DNA from: Nymphaea colorata
Lineage: Eukaryota; Streptophyta; Magnoliopsida; Nymphaeales; Nymphaeaceae
Reading direction: 5' to 3'
Length of the DNA stretch: 64,000 nucleotides
NCBI RefSeq assembly: GCF_008831285.2
Contig: NC_045140.1
Span: forward strand, 21,016,370 to 21,080,369
The notes beneath the pieces are model-generated. The model saw only the letters and a program-made list of their open reading frames with translations. It searched no databases and was not told the DNA's origin. Made by a program: the position numbers and the translations under genes. This document shows, piece after piece, positions 12,926 through 24,704 of this stretch. Within the stretch, counting starts at the first letter, position 1; each line of letters opens with the position of its first letter.

Positions 12926-15900
12926 GTGGTCTTCCACCCAAGTTTTTCAAAAATGCTTCACACTAGCGTTGGCACCTGCATGTTCGCACCCACAGCCATG
13001 TGACAGACTGAGATATGTTCTTCAATATTTTGAATCTTGAATTGTATTATAAACTAAGATGGAGCTGTTTGATAAAATTGGGAAAATGGCAGGACAAAAT
13101 AGAACCTTCTTGAATTGTATTATGAAGTATGAGCTAAGCCGGAGCTGACTGATAAAATAGGAAAAATGGCAGGAAAAGATAGAACCTTTGTTAGCGTTTG
13201 CAGATGCACATGTTTCAGCCCCTGGGAGATGGCATAGAGATCCATTGCAGCAAGGAAGGGATAAATCATCAGAGGAAGAACTGTTTGTAACCTTCTATGT
13301 TGATAGAAACATGTCAGTATGGTCACCTCGTGCCTAAACAATCACTTAAGATTCCCATTTCCACGCACTATCAATAGAACATTATAAAATTCAAAGATAA
13401 TGATCTAAAACTATAATACTTTTAATGTGAATTGAAAGATGAAAAACTGCATCTACGAAAAATCATGCCTTTTCCCTAATTATTAGGTCCAAACTACGAA
13501 TGCATTTATCCAAAAGAAAACCTATATCAATGGTTGCACAGACAGCATACAAAACAGGTCCCAGAATAAAAATTAAAGGATAAGTATGGAGATTAAATGC
13601 ATCCTGGTTTATTTGTGCAGTGAATGCTAAAGTTGTGCTTTGTTGAAAGTTATAATTTCTCAAAAGTACATTATGTAAAGAATGCTGGTGGATGAATATC
13701 ATTATCAGTAGACACTTGCAGTGCAAGTATTACACATATGCTTGAAAATTGAAACATTAGATGGGTAAATTGGATATATTTATCAAAAAAGCCAGTTGAC
13801 CTACACCTGACAGTAGCTAGAGATAGCTCAACTACAACATAAGGTTAACAAAGTTATAAGAGAATAAGAAGAAGTAGCCATCTTATAGAGAAATAAAGTA
13901 AAACAACTAACAGTTCATACTGTTCATCATTCATCAACATGAAGTAGTATGACTTATCACAAGATCTTTTAGCTAGCTCACAACTGACTAAAACTCTAAA
14001 GTGTATGCTGATGGGGGAAAAAACCTGAATCCATTTAATAGGGTAATTTCCAAATTGGCACCTAGATTTTTAAACTTTTTGGAAAATTTCACCTAGATAA
14101 TGACAATGTTTCAAAAACATAGTTAAAGATTGACATACTTAATTAGCATTTAGATCCTAGAGGGATTATCTTAAAAATTTAGCATCCAGTTTTTATCTAA
14201 AACTTTCGCAAACATTTTCATTGCCACAAATTGAACTGATAACTGTAGCATAGGAATGGTCACAGGCCTGACGCCAATGTTTATCAAGCATAAAGGGAAA
14301 AAGGAAACAAAAACTCTCTGGACTAAATTAATGATCACCATTTTTTTAGGCTTGCAGGTAAGACCAAATGTGTACTGTTATACTGTACTACTACAAGTTA
14401 AAACATCAATGTTCTTGTGTCAACACGAAACAGTTTAGGCATTGCAGATAAAATCTGAAAATGTTTAATTTTCTGTAATTGGTGAACATAAACAATTGTT
14501 ATTTATCAAATAAAGAAAAATTGGTTCCTTGCATTAAAATAATATTCAAACATTAGGTTCACTTGAAAATTCCCTGTTAGTAATTGAAAGGACAGTGGGA
14601 AAAGGGAAGAACCTCTGATAATTCTTGCATAGGAGATTCAAAACTGCCGCAAGCATCAAGCCCAGATTATCAAAGCAAACTGTTTGAATCTGAGACCCAA
14701 GTTCAAGATAAAGTCAAATAAAAAATGATAAAGGAACTTCGACAATAAATGGGAGAATTTGTACTAAAAAAAACCAACCTGAGCCTTCGCTGAAATTTCA
14801 CCAAGATTGTCTGCAATAGCAAAACTCCGATGAATTGCAGACTGCAACAGAAGCAATCAGAACTGAAGACATATGGAAATCGATAACTTAGATAGCGGAA
14901 GCACTTACACTAGTTGCTATATAGGCAGCTAAACTAATGGATTTAGCGATGTTGGCAATCGCAGCAAGAAGCAAAAAGTACTGAGGGAAAATTGAAGTCA
15001 GCATCTCAACGCCAACACCCAAACTGAAGAGCACGGATGTTGAGAATCTAACTCTCTGCACAGAATAGAGCAAGTATTAGACGATTTCACAAACAACCAA
15101 AAAACACTCAAATTGGAAAGGTGTATATATTTATACCTTCAAGTTAGTATCAAAAGCAGTGCCAACACGGGCAGTATATATGCACCTGCTAAGCCGCCCC
15201 AACCCATCTTTCAATACCCAATTAAAGGCTGCTGCCGATGGAAGAGACCGAGATGATCCAATCCCGATTGCTCTAAACATAGCCTAGTACAGTTTAGCAG
15301 AGACGCAAGAAATCATCCTTCTATCTATTAAAAGCATTCACATCTTTTGCAACCTACCTATGCTAGAAGTTGGTATATATCACAAAATGGAAACCAAAAA
15401 CCAAAAAAAGTTTAGAAAGAGAACAGAAATGATGATTCATAGAACTTGAGAGTCTCAAGCTGTTAAACAGGCATCAAATCCATGAAATCGATTGGCTATT
15501 TTTTCACGCTATAAAAACCAGAGAACCTTATCATCTGGATCCATGGACAATATATCTTCTCGTCCGAAACAAAATCTGTTTGGTGGAAAATAGAATTGCA
15601 GCCTCTAACATGAATTGCGCCTACTCGATTATTTTTAATTGGCCTGATCAAAAGTGAAGAAAGAAACACCAAGAAGGAACTGACTGTATGATAACGCCGC
15701 TAGATGAACCTACAAAATGAGGAAAAAGCGTGACCGTTAACGTCCATGTGCAAGAAATGACATTTTATTTACGTGTCACTACTTCGGTGAAGGATTTCAG
15801 TGGTACTTCGATGAAGGATTGAATTTTGTTTCACATCATATTAACCAATGGAACAAATGACTCGAGAGACAAAGGAGAGTACGTAACCTTGGCAGAAGGA

Positions 15901-16637
15901 ACACCACCATCACCAACTCATCGCGACCAGAAGAAAAACAATGCAAATTAGATCAATTCACCTTCCTGGATTTATTTTATTTAGCGCCGAAGAGACCCAG
16001 AATTTCAAGAACAGTCCCTTGTCCACTTCACGTGCAGATGATTCTTGAGACCCTTCGGCAATTATCAACGTATAGAACTCAAGAAAACAACGCACTAGTT
16101 GCACACGATAAACAATCACATTCTTTTCATACCTGAGTAGCCAGAACCTGGAGACTGGAGCTACAAATACGGTGCACGAATTTCCATCTCATGTAGTCCA
16201 TATAACTAGGCCCAACTTTTAGGGGTATGAACAATTTCTTCAGTGCAGAGAGCGAAATCTCCGCCCAACAACTAAAGATGGAAACTAATTCATCGGACCC
16301 ATTAAAACTCAACCCATGATGATCGACAGCGGCCTGCCGCAAGTGGCTGCCGTCCAGTACAAACCGCGACGAGCTATCGCCCCTGTGAATCCTGATGGAA
16401 GGGCATGTCGGCTCAGCTTCTTTTTCCCCTTCTTCTTCTTGTTTCTCCTCCCGCCTTCCAAGTGGGTAGCCAGATGGGATCTTGAGGGCCTCTCTTTTCT
16501 GCCATGGCCGCAGGGGCTTCGGACTCGGGTAAAGAAAACATGGTCCCTGAGGTTTACGCTGAAGCAGGTGCTCGGTGCTTTTCCAGGGTCTGTTATGCGG
16601 TTGAGGGCATTTGGAGCAGAGATGAACTGCTGCGTGC

Positions 16638-16639
<2 letters not shown>
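10732..16639 (-). CDS. RUS4: ROOT UVB SENSITIVE family protein (DUF647), RUS4-like, ten exons
   Basis: Exons (minus strand, 5' to 3'): 16639-16133, 15283-15137, 15055-14909, 14841-14779, 14689-14613, 13294-13186, 11995-11896, 11411-11284, 11183-11118 and 11028-10732. All introns are GT-AG and all phases close, giving 546 residues. The DUF647 core is clear: LQVLATQ joins AMFRAIGIGSSRSLPSAAA, NWVLKDGLGRLSRCIYTA, a hydrophobic stretch SIFPQYFLLLAAIANIAKSI, SAIHRSFAIADNLGEISAKA, then IQTVCFDNLGLMLAAVLNLL and QGLKHVHLQTLTK. The tail includes PSPAEVSSEED, WQIRIGCIDTKD and GWIVKNVLLNSQEQIR, which is why I favour RUS4 over other RUS members. RUS proteins are membrane-associated; RUS1 and RUS2 act in UV-B sensing and auxin transport, and RUS4 is reported to matter for male fertility. 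Their biochemical activity is unknown. The start is the first ATG after a CT microsatellite; frames starting further upstream use TTG. Confidence 0.88.
12883..12922. repeat. (TA)n microsatellite in a RUS4-like intron
   Basis: An uninterrupted TA run of about 40 bases between exons 6 and 7 of the RUS4-like gene. Confidence 0.95.

Positions 16640-16641
<2 letters not shown>

Positions 16642-16679
<38 letters not shown>
16642..16679. repeat. (GA)n/(CT)n microsatellite next to the RUS4-like start codon
   Basis: A perfect GA run on the plus strand, read as CT in the RUS4-like transcript. It ends two bases upstream of the chosen ATG (16639-16637). It therefore lies in the 5' leader, close enough that its length could affect initiation. 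Confidence 0.9.
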
Positions 16680-16680
<1 letters not shown>

Positions 16681-16819
16681 GATGAGACAAGAGTCTCTTG
16701 TTCCACTATTTTTAGTTCCTCTCTCGCTCGCTCAGGAGGGATAAAAAGAGATGATAGGAAGAAAGAATTGGAGAAGAGAGTGACCGCCCTCAAGTCAATT
16801 TTGCCGCGCCCCTAAAACA

Positions 16820-19800
16820 ACGAATGCATGCCGCGGGAAGGAGTCCGAGAACACGATTCGTGAGAAACGCTCTCTTCCTGGCTCTCGCTCTCTTTCTCGT
16901 TAGAGCAAAGATTCTAACAATTATAATATTAGATTATCTCATCGTTGGCTAGCGGTCTGTTCATTTCCTTAATTTCATCTTCGTTTAGTTTTTGCAGATA
17001 CAACTGTCTGAATAAAAGGTGAAATAACTTGTAACGCTCAATCTATCTAATTTTTAAGAAAAATGTGGGTGAAATCGCCACAATATTAAAGGAATTGTTC
17101 AACGAGCACATTTGAATTGTCAGACTTGAAGGAATTTTTTGCATGAAACTAACACCATAAATATGTACGCTAAATATTTCCAATAATTATTTCTTTAACA
17201 AGAATGTACAATTGCGGAGCCCAAATATTTGTACAAGCTCAAATAATTGGCTTTTGGATTTTACATATTTTTGAATGATCAAAGTAATCTGAGCTTTATT
17301 TTTATCGTTTTTGAAATATAAAATATAATCAGTCAGTTGAGTGGTCTGACCGTTTTTTGCTTTTGTTTGATTTTGATACTGATTAAGTTCTTATTCTAGC
17401 TTTGAGTCCCGCTCTCAACTCTCAGAGTTTAAACAGTTAGTTATAAGTCCAACAACCACCTTGAGGGTTTAGGCAGAACGTCACTGAACGACTCACCCAA
17501 GACATTCAATGACGGCATTTTGAAACCTTTTATATTTTTTTTTCTCGTGAAAATCATGATCCCTATAGGTGCTACTTTTTTACATGTCTCTTTTTCAGGG
17601 TCAAAAGAAGCACACATAGATATGCAGATCTGTTGTAGATATATTCTTCTTTTGGGCCTTGAGATGAATTTTTTTTAGACCACATGCATGTTGCATGAGA
17701 CAAGTTCCAACAGGCTCTTAGAAGTTGCAAGAATCACTATACATCTACTAGTGTTCTAATAGAATACTTGAAGAAACATTTGTTTAGTGAGTTAAAAAGC
17801 GACCATCAGTTTGATCAATATCATTATAATATTGATCGACTTATAATATTCATACTATATCGAGCAAGCAGCGGCTGAATACGCTGCGTAATGACGAAAT
17901 GAAACTCCCCACCCTCCCAATGAGCTGCATTGGAACCTAGGCATCAAATGGTACTCTCACCGTTTGTGACCCATGAAAACAGAGGCCATGCTTGAAAGGC
18001 GAAAGGACTAAAAAGAAGAAGTGGTCAATCTCACCATTTTCTTCGCCATTGAATCATATCAAAGTCTACGGGTTTTGCTTTTGATCAATTGGTTATGTCA
18101 TTTGTTACTTGGGAACGACTTTGTTGCTTTTTCCAGAAGTTTGCATGTATTAGCATTGCCTTTTTATCATTGACTCGTGTTGTTGTATGTGTCAAATGTG
18201 ACAATATGATTGATTAGTTATGTAAACTGGGGCTAAATGTTTGCTTAACTAATTTTGCCTGGTTTGATGGTTGGAAAGTTTGGGTTGGTTCTCTTATTAA
18301 TGTGTGCTCCAGAAATTATAGAATTTTCAGGAATTCACAAAAGCTATTTGGATCGACGTCCATAGTTGAGTTATCCTGTGGATATGGGAGAGTCGTTCTG
18401 TGGATGTCTGTGTCCGTTGAAGTAGTAAACAGATGGATTTCTTGAGCAGTTGAATTCTTTCATAGGCGTTTTACGTAGTTCGTTGAGGATTTCCGTTCCT
18501 GAGATCATGTTGTCTGCGTGGATGTGGAAGCCTTGCTTTACATATGTGCAGTTATTACTATCAGGTCATCTTCCAGAAGTAGCATGCGTGTGGACACCAC
18601 TCGTTCGGAAGTTTTCTAGTTGGAAACAATTCATCGTTCTTGGGATTGATCACTCTATGCAACCTTTTGGGCCTGTAATCTTTCTGTGGCTTTGGTTCAT
18701 ATACTTTTTCCGATCATGTCTCTAGAAACCCAAGTGTTTCTGGATAGTTTTTTATTTTAGATTTATTTGAATGTTTATCAATGTATGTCTGTTTATTTAG
18801 TTGGAATGCCAGCAGCACTCGTGCTTTCTGTGAGCAGTCTTTTGGGTGTTTTTGCACAAAAAAAAAATGTTATTCTCCTTGGGCACTCTCCTTGGCATTA
18901 AGTGGAAATTAATTGCCTTGTCATTTGTTATTCTTTTGTCCTTTTCTTCTAGAGAAGATGCCCATAATGCTTTGTTTGCATCGGCAAACATGTATGTGGA
19001 TAACTTGACCTGACAGTGCATCCTCTGCTCCAGATTAACTATGTATGGTTTTTGCATTTGCCTGATGCATATTGTTTAAATTTTATCTTTCCACCTCTTT
19101 TTTGTTTCTTCTTGTATCACAACTGTTAATGATGGAAGAGTCATTTGTTATTGCTTTACAGGAACTTTATTGTTTCTTATTTCTGTTGTGCGTGAATTCG
19201 GAGTAAGTTCAAAAACAATCATGTTTGGATATCAACTAGAAAGCTAAAACAGTTTTCCCATGTTTTGAGAAATGAATGAGGTTTAGATTGGTTCCAGAGT
19301 CGTTTTATTCGGACTGAGTTGAGGAAATACTTTCTTTTTTAACTAATGGTATTATGAATTTCTTATTTTCAATTCAAATTTGGAACTTCCTGTAAAGTTT
19401 ATTTGTTCCCTGGGTATCATAATATTATTGATAGGTAAAAGTGGTCACAACTTCTGTCTACATAAGGATTCATAGACGCAGTGGTCACTTGCGTAAGTAT
19501 TAAGACAGGTCCACAAAGAAAATCTACTACTGTTACAGCATGTGACAGTTACACTTCTACTATGCTTGATGACAAAATTTCTGTTTGATTTCAAAGCCAT
19601 TAAAGAACTCAGCTTTTGATCTACTTTTAGGTACATTCAATTTGCAATGTTGAGCTAGATTTGCTATTGTGAGGGTATTCTAGTTAGCAACGGAATTGAT
19701 CTTGGCGTATTCTCCAAATCGCATAAAGATTCCGTAAAACCATTTTTATTGTTGCTTTTGTAATTGAGCTTTTCTTTCTACTTCTCTGTGATGCTAGATT

Positions 19801-20266
19801 ATTGTAATTGGTCTTTGCCTTCTAAGTTTGTATGACACTGGTAATGGCTTGAGATCGTTTGCCTCCAGTTTGGTTCTAAATCAGCAATAGCGTTTAAAAA
19901 AGTTATGATGATTTTCATTCTTTATGTTGTTTACACAGTAATCTCCATTTTCTCATGCCATTGTTGTCTGAGTCTCCATGTGCCCTCGATTTGTCCGTCC
20001 GTGAACATGATACTCATTTGGCTGCACAAATAATGTCTGTGCTTCTATACTTTCTGGATCTTTAAATCTGCTCATCAGTGGGGCAGGTGTTCCACTGAAT
20101 GCGATCCTTTATCCTTATCTGTCAAGAAAGTTTCTATTGTGAATGTATTCGAGATTAAGGTTCACTTGTTTCCACCCTTCCTACTTTATCATGTATTTAT
20201 TCTTGATTGGGGTCAAAAGTGGAGACCTGTAGTATGGGAAGAAATGATAAAGGAAAGGGAGGCAAC
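16820..20266. other. Intergenic, no supported gene
   Basis: AT-rich DNA upstream of the RUS4-like gene. The 16700-16900 part is purine/pyrimidine-rich and is probably its promoter. The plus-strand frame at 18450-18725 is the longest and is not recognisable. Remnants of the RPN3 5' exons could lie in this stretch, but I could not find them. Confidence 0.45.
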
Positions 20267-20354
20267 AGATATGGGGAATGACTTCTGTAAATGTGATAGC
20301 TAATGCTGGGAGATATGGGGAATGACTTCTGTAAATGTGATAGCTAATGCTGGG
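20267..20354. repeat. 44-bp perfect tandem duplication
   Basis: The unit starting AGATATGGGGAATGAC occurs at 20267-20310 and 20311-20354 with no mismatch. Perfect identity suggests a recent duplication. Confidence 0.95.
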
Positions 20355-20897
20355 AGAAATTTAACTGTCTTTACTCCATTAGGTCATGTTATACAGTGCG
20401 ACGGAGCTAGAAAACAATGAGGAAATGTGATGTTTGACAAAGGGACATTGAGAGCTCTTCTTTTGTTCTGCTAATGTGTGACATGAAACAAACTAATAAC
20501 TTCGGGAGAAGGAACAACAGGATAATGAAAAATATTGCTGTGTAAAAGAGCTGCAACTTTACCATGTAATATGTATACTTCCTTTTCAACAGGGAAGAAA
20601 GAGAGCCATTTAAAAATTTTATGTATCTCATATGAACAACAGAAAATGTATGCTGCACCGATAATGTCTCCAGGATTTCCTATCCACCTCGCTTTTTCAT
20701 GGTTACTAGCATTAGTTGATAATCTTTCCGTCTTTTTTATGCTGATAGAGATGCAGTCTCGTTCCCATGCTAACTTCCTGAGTTAATGCAGTTTTGATGT
20801 GTAGAAAAAATTTAGAGCAGTTGATTTGTCGTACTTTAATGCCTGTATGTGGTTTTTGGCATTTGACCTTTCACTTGGTTCTCTCTACGAGTCTACA

Positions 20898-21501
20898 GTA
20901 TGATATCCATGATGGAGAATTTGGCACTGCGTCTTCTGCAGCTCAAGGTCCTATTAGATATTCATTTCCGGAGTGCTTGTTCTAATATTTCTGGTCGGTC
21001 ATAGGCAGTATGAAGAGGAAACTGACTTTTGATGCTTCAGTGTTTTCATGTTTTGCCGGGATCTGCTATTGGCTTGTATATTGGTTTTTCAACTTGTTTG
21101 GGTCATCTGCAGGCAAAATCTTGTGCTTCGAATGCAGTTGTTAGACTGAAGCAGTTGAACCGCAGGACTGTTGATGTGCTGGCAGCCAGATTATGTTCCT
21201 AGGGTAAGCTTTATAACCTTTGAAGTTACTCCAGTTTTCATCGAAGTTGCAATATTCACCACTCTATATGCACATGCTACACTTCAAGGTAGTTTACTTA
21301 TGATTCTTTTCTTAACAGGGGATGTTTACTAATGAGCCTCGGTTGGTCTTAACATGCATAATGAGGCTGTAAGGGCTCTGACGTTCCCTCCAAATGCCCA
21401 CAAGAAGAGAAGGTGAGCGTGGAGAAGCGAAGAGAGAGAGACAGCAACAGGAACAGGAGCTTGCAAAGCATATCGCAGAGAAGGACGATGATGAGTTTTA
21501 G
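20898..21501 (+). pseudogene. RPN3: 26S proteasome lid subunit RPN3 (PSMD3 type) pseudogene
   Basis: Several pieces follow RPN3 order. The first encodes HDGEFGTASSAAQGP (about 20908-20952), aligning with the HDMEVDTATSA region. LVLIFLVGHRQYEE follows near 20975 in another frame. After a preserved CTGCAG acceptor at about 21114 comes AKSCASNAVVRLKQLNRRTV, then DVLAARL. After a second acceptor (AACAG, about 21314-21318) come the final-exon pieces: GDV, TNEP, LNMHNEAVRALTFPPNAHK, then EKVSVEKRRER and QQQEQELAKHIAEKDDDEF with a TAG at 21499-21501. The last exon needs several frame changes and contains stops, and the middle of the protein is missing. Intron boundaries survive, so this is a degenerate gene duplicate, not a processed copy. 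Functional RPN3 is an essential subunit of the proteasome lid. Confidence 0.8.
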
Positions 21502-22260
21502 ATCTGCCTGACAATTCCATGGTTTTCCCACTTTCCTGCAACCACCAGTTTCATTTGTGCCGCAGCTGAGTTTTTTGTTTCCTACCATACCTACCGTCTT
21601 CTTTTATGTTAGTTTTGGAGTAGCTTGTTATATTCATCTTTTTTCTGTTCCCAATACTTTTAAATGGTTCCCCGGAAAGTGAAGACCAGATTGACGAAAA
21701 TGATGAATGGAATTGCAGCAACCCATTGGATTGCGGAATATGCCACTAAATGAATCAGATTTAACATGTGGCAAGTTCTAAGCAGAACAGTTCCTTTACA
21801 ACGCTGTACAATTTTGTTGCTAGTTGTATTGCATTCTTTCGTTTTGTAAATACATGACTGGGCCCCTGTAACAGCGTCGGTCGGTATGGGTGTTTTTCAC
21901 ATTTTCTTCAGGTGTTCTTATGTTTTTTTTGCACTTTCTGAGTTTTTTACACTTTTATTGCCATATTTTTATTTCCACATTTTACTTTTAAGAACTTTTT
22001 GTAATTGTTTTAAAAGTTGCCATTTTTGTTTAAATAAAATAAAACTCTGGTAAGAAAACTCCTGCCTTTTGAAACCTTTAGATGATATTGTTGCTTGGAT
22101 ATCACTCAGATATATATTTATCCGGTTTCACATTTGGATCCAGACTGGGTCTTTCCCTAGTGAATCTGGATAAAAACTAGGTCTTACCCGATTCAGCTGG
22201 ATATCCATTGCTCTCTCTCCCCACCTCTTTCTCTCTCCCTCCCTCCCTATGTTTGCCATA
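21502..22260. other. Intergenic, no supported gene
   Basis: T-rich DNA downstream of the RPN3 pseudogene, perhaps its former 3' untranslated region. A CT-rich tract lies at about 22211-22248. No coding content is recognised. Confidence 0.5.
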
Positions 22261-22261
22261 G

Positions 22262-22545
22262 CTGAAAGGATGAACGATTAGTCTAATGGGATGATGTCAA
22301 CTTTGGGGTGCTGTTAGGTTGTGAACTCTGTTGTTGCCAAATGGCTGGGGCTTCCAGGGCTTGTCTCTACAGGACGGAGGACTCGCACACTGCCCTGAAG
22401 GCCACGGGTTTGAACCCCGGTTTGCTCGGTTCTTTGGCAATGGCGCTCGTTTCTGGATCTTGCCCAGAACGACGTATCGGTCCTGTACTCTTTTAACCCT
22501 CAAGGTATAAGAACCAAGACCACACAACCTCTTTGTCTTTTCATC
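22262..22545 (+). mobile_element. Possible tRNA-derived SINE
   Basis: GGTTTGAACCC at 22407-22417 fits the RNA polymerase III B box (GGTTCRANNCC) with one change. TTGCCAAATGGCTGG at 22334-22348 is a weak A box, 73 bp upstream, which is wide for a tRNA head. The segment is more GC-rich than its flanks, as expected for an insert. I could not define target-site duplications or a tail, so the limits are approximate and the call is tentative. Confidence 0.3.
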
Positions 22546-23963
22546 CATTGAAACATCAATAGATTAGGTTAAGATGAGCTTGATCTAATTGCCGAGCCAT
22601 GTATAAGCCAGGGAGGGCAGATGCCCCTCCTATATTTCCCATAACTCTTGTATAAACACACATAAATGGACTTATTTACATATTAGAGACCATCTAACAG
22701 TTTGATCACAGTATGGAAGGTTGGTGGTTCTTATATTGTCAATTGTATACAATAATACAATATTGTCGAATGTTGGCTAAAACTGGGAGCGATTATTAAT
22801 ACAGTTGGCATTAGTTATAAGGATTTAGGCATTGCACCCGTTATATTCTGAAGCAAGATTCTGTTTTCAAAAACAAAAATTGCTCAAACTGAAATATCAT
22901 TAGATGAACAGACAAAGAAAGACGATCCGCTGAAGCTGAGAGAAATTGATTAAGTGTGGAATATAGGGGGCACCGGAAGCGGTGAGTGTCGTAGAACACA
23001 CCGACCTGAACTCCATAATGTGTCAACCACTGAGGTACAGGTCGCCATGGACCCATGAGCTCTGCAAGGGAAAGGTGACTCTGGCTGGTGATGCCACCCA
23101 CCGAATGCCTAATCCTTGTTCCTGATTAGGCTTTCTTGCAGTATAAATATGCAAATTGGGCTTGGCCGTTTGCTTCTTAATTGGTGATTAGATGGGTATG
23201 GGAATTTTGAGACCAAAAGAAATGCACGTCCTCCTGCAATAAAGCAATCGGATGATATCAGTTTTTGAGTATCTGCCAAGACTGCCATGGAATTTGACCA
23301 TCGCGTCTCCAGGAAATGGATTGTCATTTGCACATTGGTTGCAACCACCTTATGGCTTCATTCTTTAATTTATATAGAATTATGTCGAGTGACCGGCGCG
23401 TGCGTTTCACATTTCTAATTGGGTATTGGTCATAACGTCACAAGATTCAATCATCCCTTCAATTTCTAGATCGATGGTTTTTAAAAAAATTTACCACCGG
23501 GTTCCAGAACATCACCATTATTACACTACTGATGATGACCGTCGCCGTCGAGTTCCTTTGTTCCCATATAGAAAGATACACACGGTAAACTGCGTAAAGT
23601 TTTCTTCATACTTTGGAAGGAAGCAAATGGCTGAGGAACACGAGAATAAGCTCATGTTCATAAGATCGATCGAGATCATTAACAATTGCAAGAGCACAAG
23701 CACCATGGTTGGATTGCTACCAGAAACAGTGTTACCGATTTGTGTTGAAAGGCAAGATTTGAGCTCCTCATCCTTCTCAATCAGATTTTGTAACAGTTTT
23801 AAGGAAATTGATTACTCATCATTCAAAATAGAGACTACAGTGTATGCTATATACAACTCCACATGATCAAAAGCTATACAGGCGAGAAGACGCACGAACG
23901 GAGACGGAAAATATCTCTACTACAAGTAGAGCATATGCCTGTGAAAACGGCACTGCGGCAAGT
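22546..23963. other. Intergenic, no recognised gene
   Basis: Open frames occur on both strands (minus 22841-23101 and 23109-23348, plus 23426-23866). None matches a family I know and none has convincing splice signals. The two minus-strand frames lie end to end and look somewhat protein-like, so an old decayed coding sequence is possible. Confidence 0.4.
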
Positions 23964-24191
23964 CTAAGGGGAGAAGACGTCCAAGAGCATGCAGAGCGTG
24001 GCCTCAGAGATGCTCTTGTGCAGCAGTTTGGCGACGGTCTTGTCGGAAGAAGCCAAATCCGGCGACTTGCGAGCTGCCTGCTCCTCTGCTTGCTTGGTCG
24101 TTTTGAAGTCGGAGCCACCGGGGATTATGCTTATGCTCTTCGCCTGGAGCTTGGAGTGGTCGTTACTCCACAAATCCACTAAGGCAGACAT
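23964..24191 (-). CDS. Short plant protein of unknown function, 75 residues
   Basis: The frame runs from ATG (24191-24189) to TAG (23966-23964) with no intron. It begins MSALVDLWSNDHSKLQAK, has a Lys/Ala/Ser/Asp-rich polar centre, and ends SEATLCMLLDVFSP. No signal peptide, membrane segment or metal-binding motif is visible. The Trp-containing start and hydrophobic ending recall small plant proteins annotated only as uncharacterised, but that is from memory and I cannot name the family. Support for a real gene is the promoter: a textbook TATATAAG lies 122 bp upstream of the ATG and would give a leader of about 95 bases. A longer open frame extends upstream to 24539, but it overlaps the TATA box and is rejected. 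I cannot infer a function. Confidence 0.55.
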   Translation of the reverse strand: MSALVDLWSNDHSKLQAKSISIIPGGSDFKTTKQAEEQAARKSPDLASSDKTVAKLLHKSISEATLCMLLDVFSP

Positions 24192-24312
24192 TCTCAATCT
24201 CAGATTTCTCTTCTGAACCAGAACGAGACTTTGCTCTTCTTTCCTTGCGTTCTCTCCTTCGCTTTCTCTCTCTGTTTGAGGCGGTGATGAGGAGAAAGAC
24301 GACGGTGTGATG

Positions 24313-24320
24313 CTTATATA
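24313..24320 (-). promoter_or_regulatory. TATA box of the 75-residue gene
   Basis: The minus strand reads TATATAAG here. The distance to the start codon (about 120 bases) fits a plant core promoter with transcription beginning near 24285. Confidence 0.6.
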
Positions 24321-24704
24321 GGTGACCCTTGAAACCACCGATCTGTAGAAAAACCACCACTGTATCTTTATGCTTGTGGGCGCCCATTGCCATGGTTTTG
24401 CTTCTGGCGTACTTTTGCCAGTTTCATACAGTGTGCTGACAGAAAGAATACCGCGCTCCCATTGGATGTTGGATGATAGCAGTTGTTTAGGAAACTCCTC
24501 TCGCCACTTGCTGCATGAAACAAAAGAGAAGGGCAACAAGATTCTCTAGAGGGTTACAGTAGAGAAAATTCCACCTGGAAGGAAAATACCAAGATATTTT
24601 GGAACTGTCCCACAGATTTGTTGCTTCCCACGGTAGACGTGGCGATAAGATGAGGTAGGAGAGATGAAGGGACTATTCCTCCCATCTTGGGAAAAGGTCT
24701 CAAC

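Noticed and set aside
16640..16690. N-terminal extension of the RUS4-like protein with a Leu-Ser repeat
   Set aside because: The upstream start is TTG and the repeat is simply the CT microsatellite. The ATG at 16639 is preferred.
23426..23866. 146-codon plus-strand frame
   Set aside because: No recognisable domain, AT-rich and isolated. It is possible but not supportable.
24192..24539. Upstream extension of the 75-residue frame to 191 residues
   Set aside because: It would place the TATA box inside the coding region and adds a Ser/Glu/Arg-rich, leader-like sequence.
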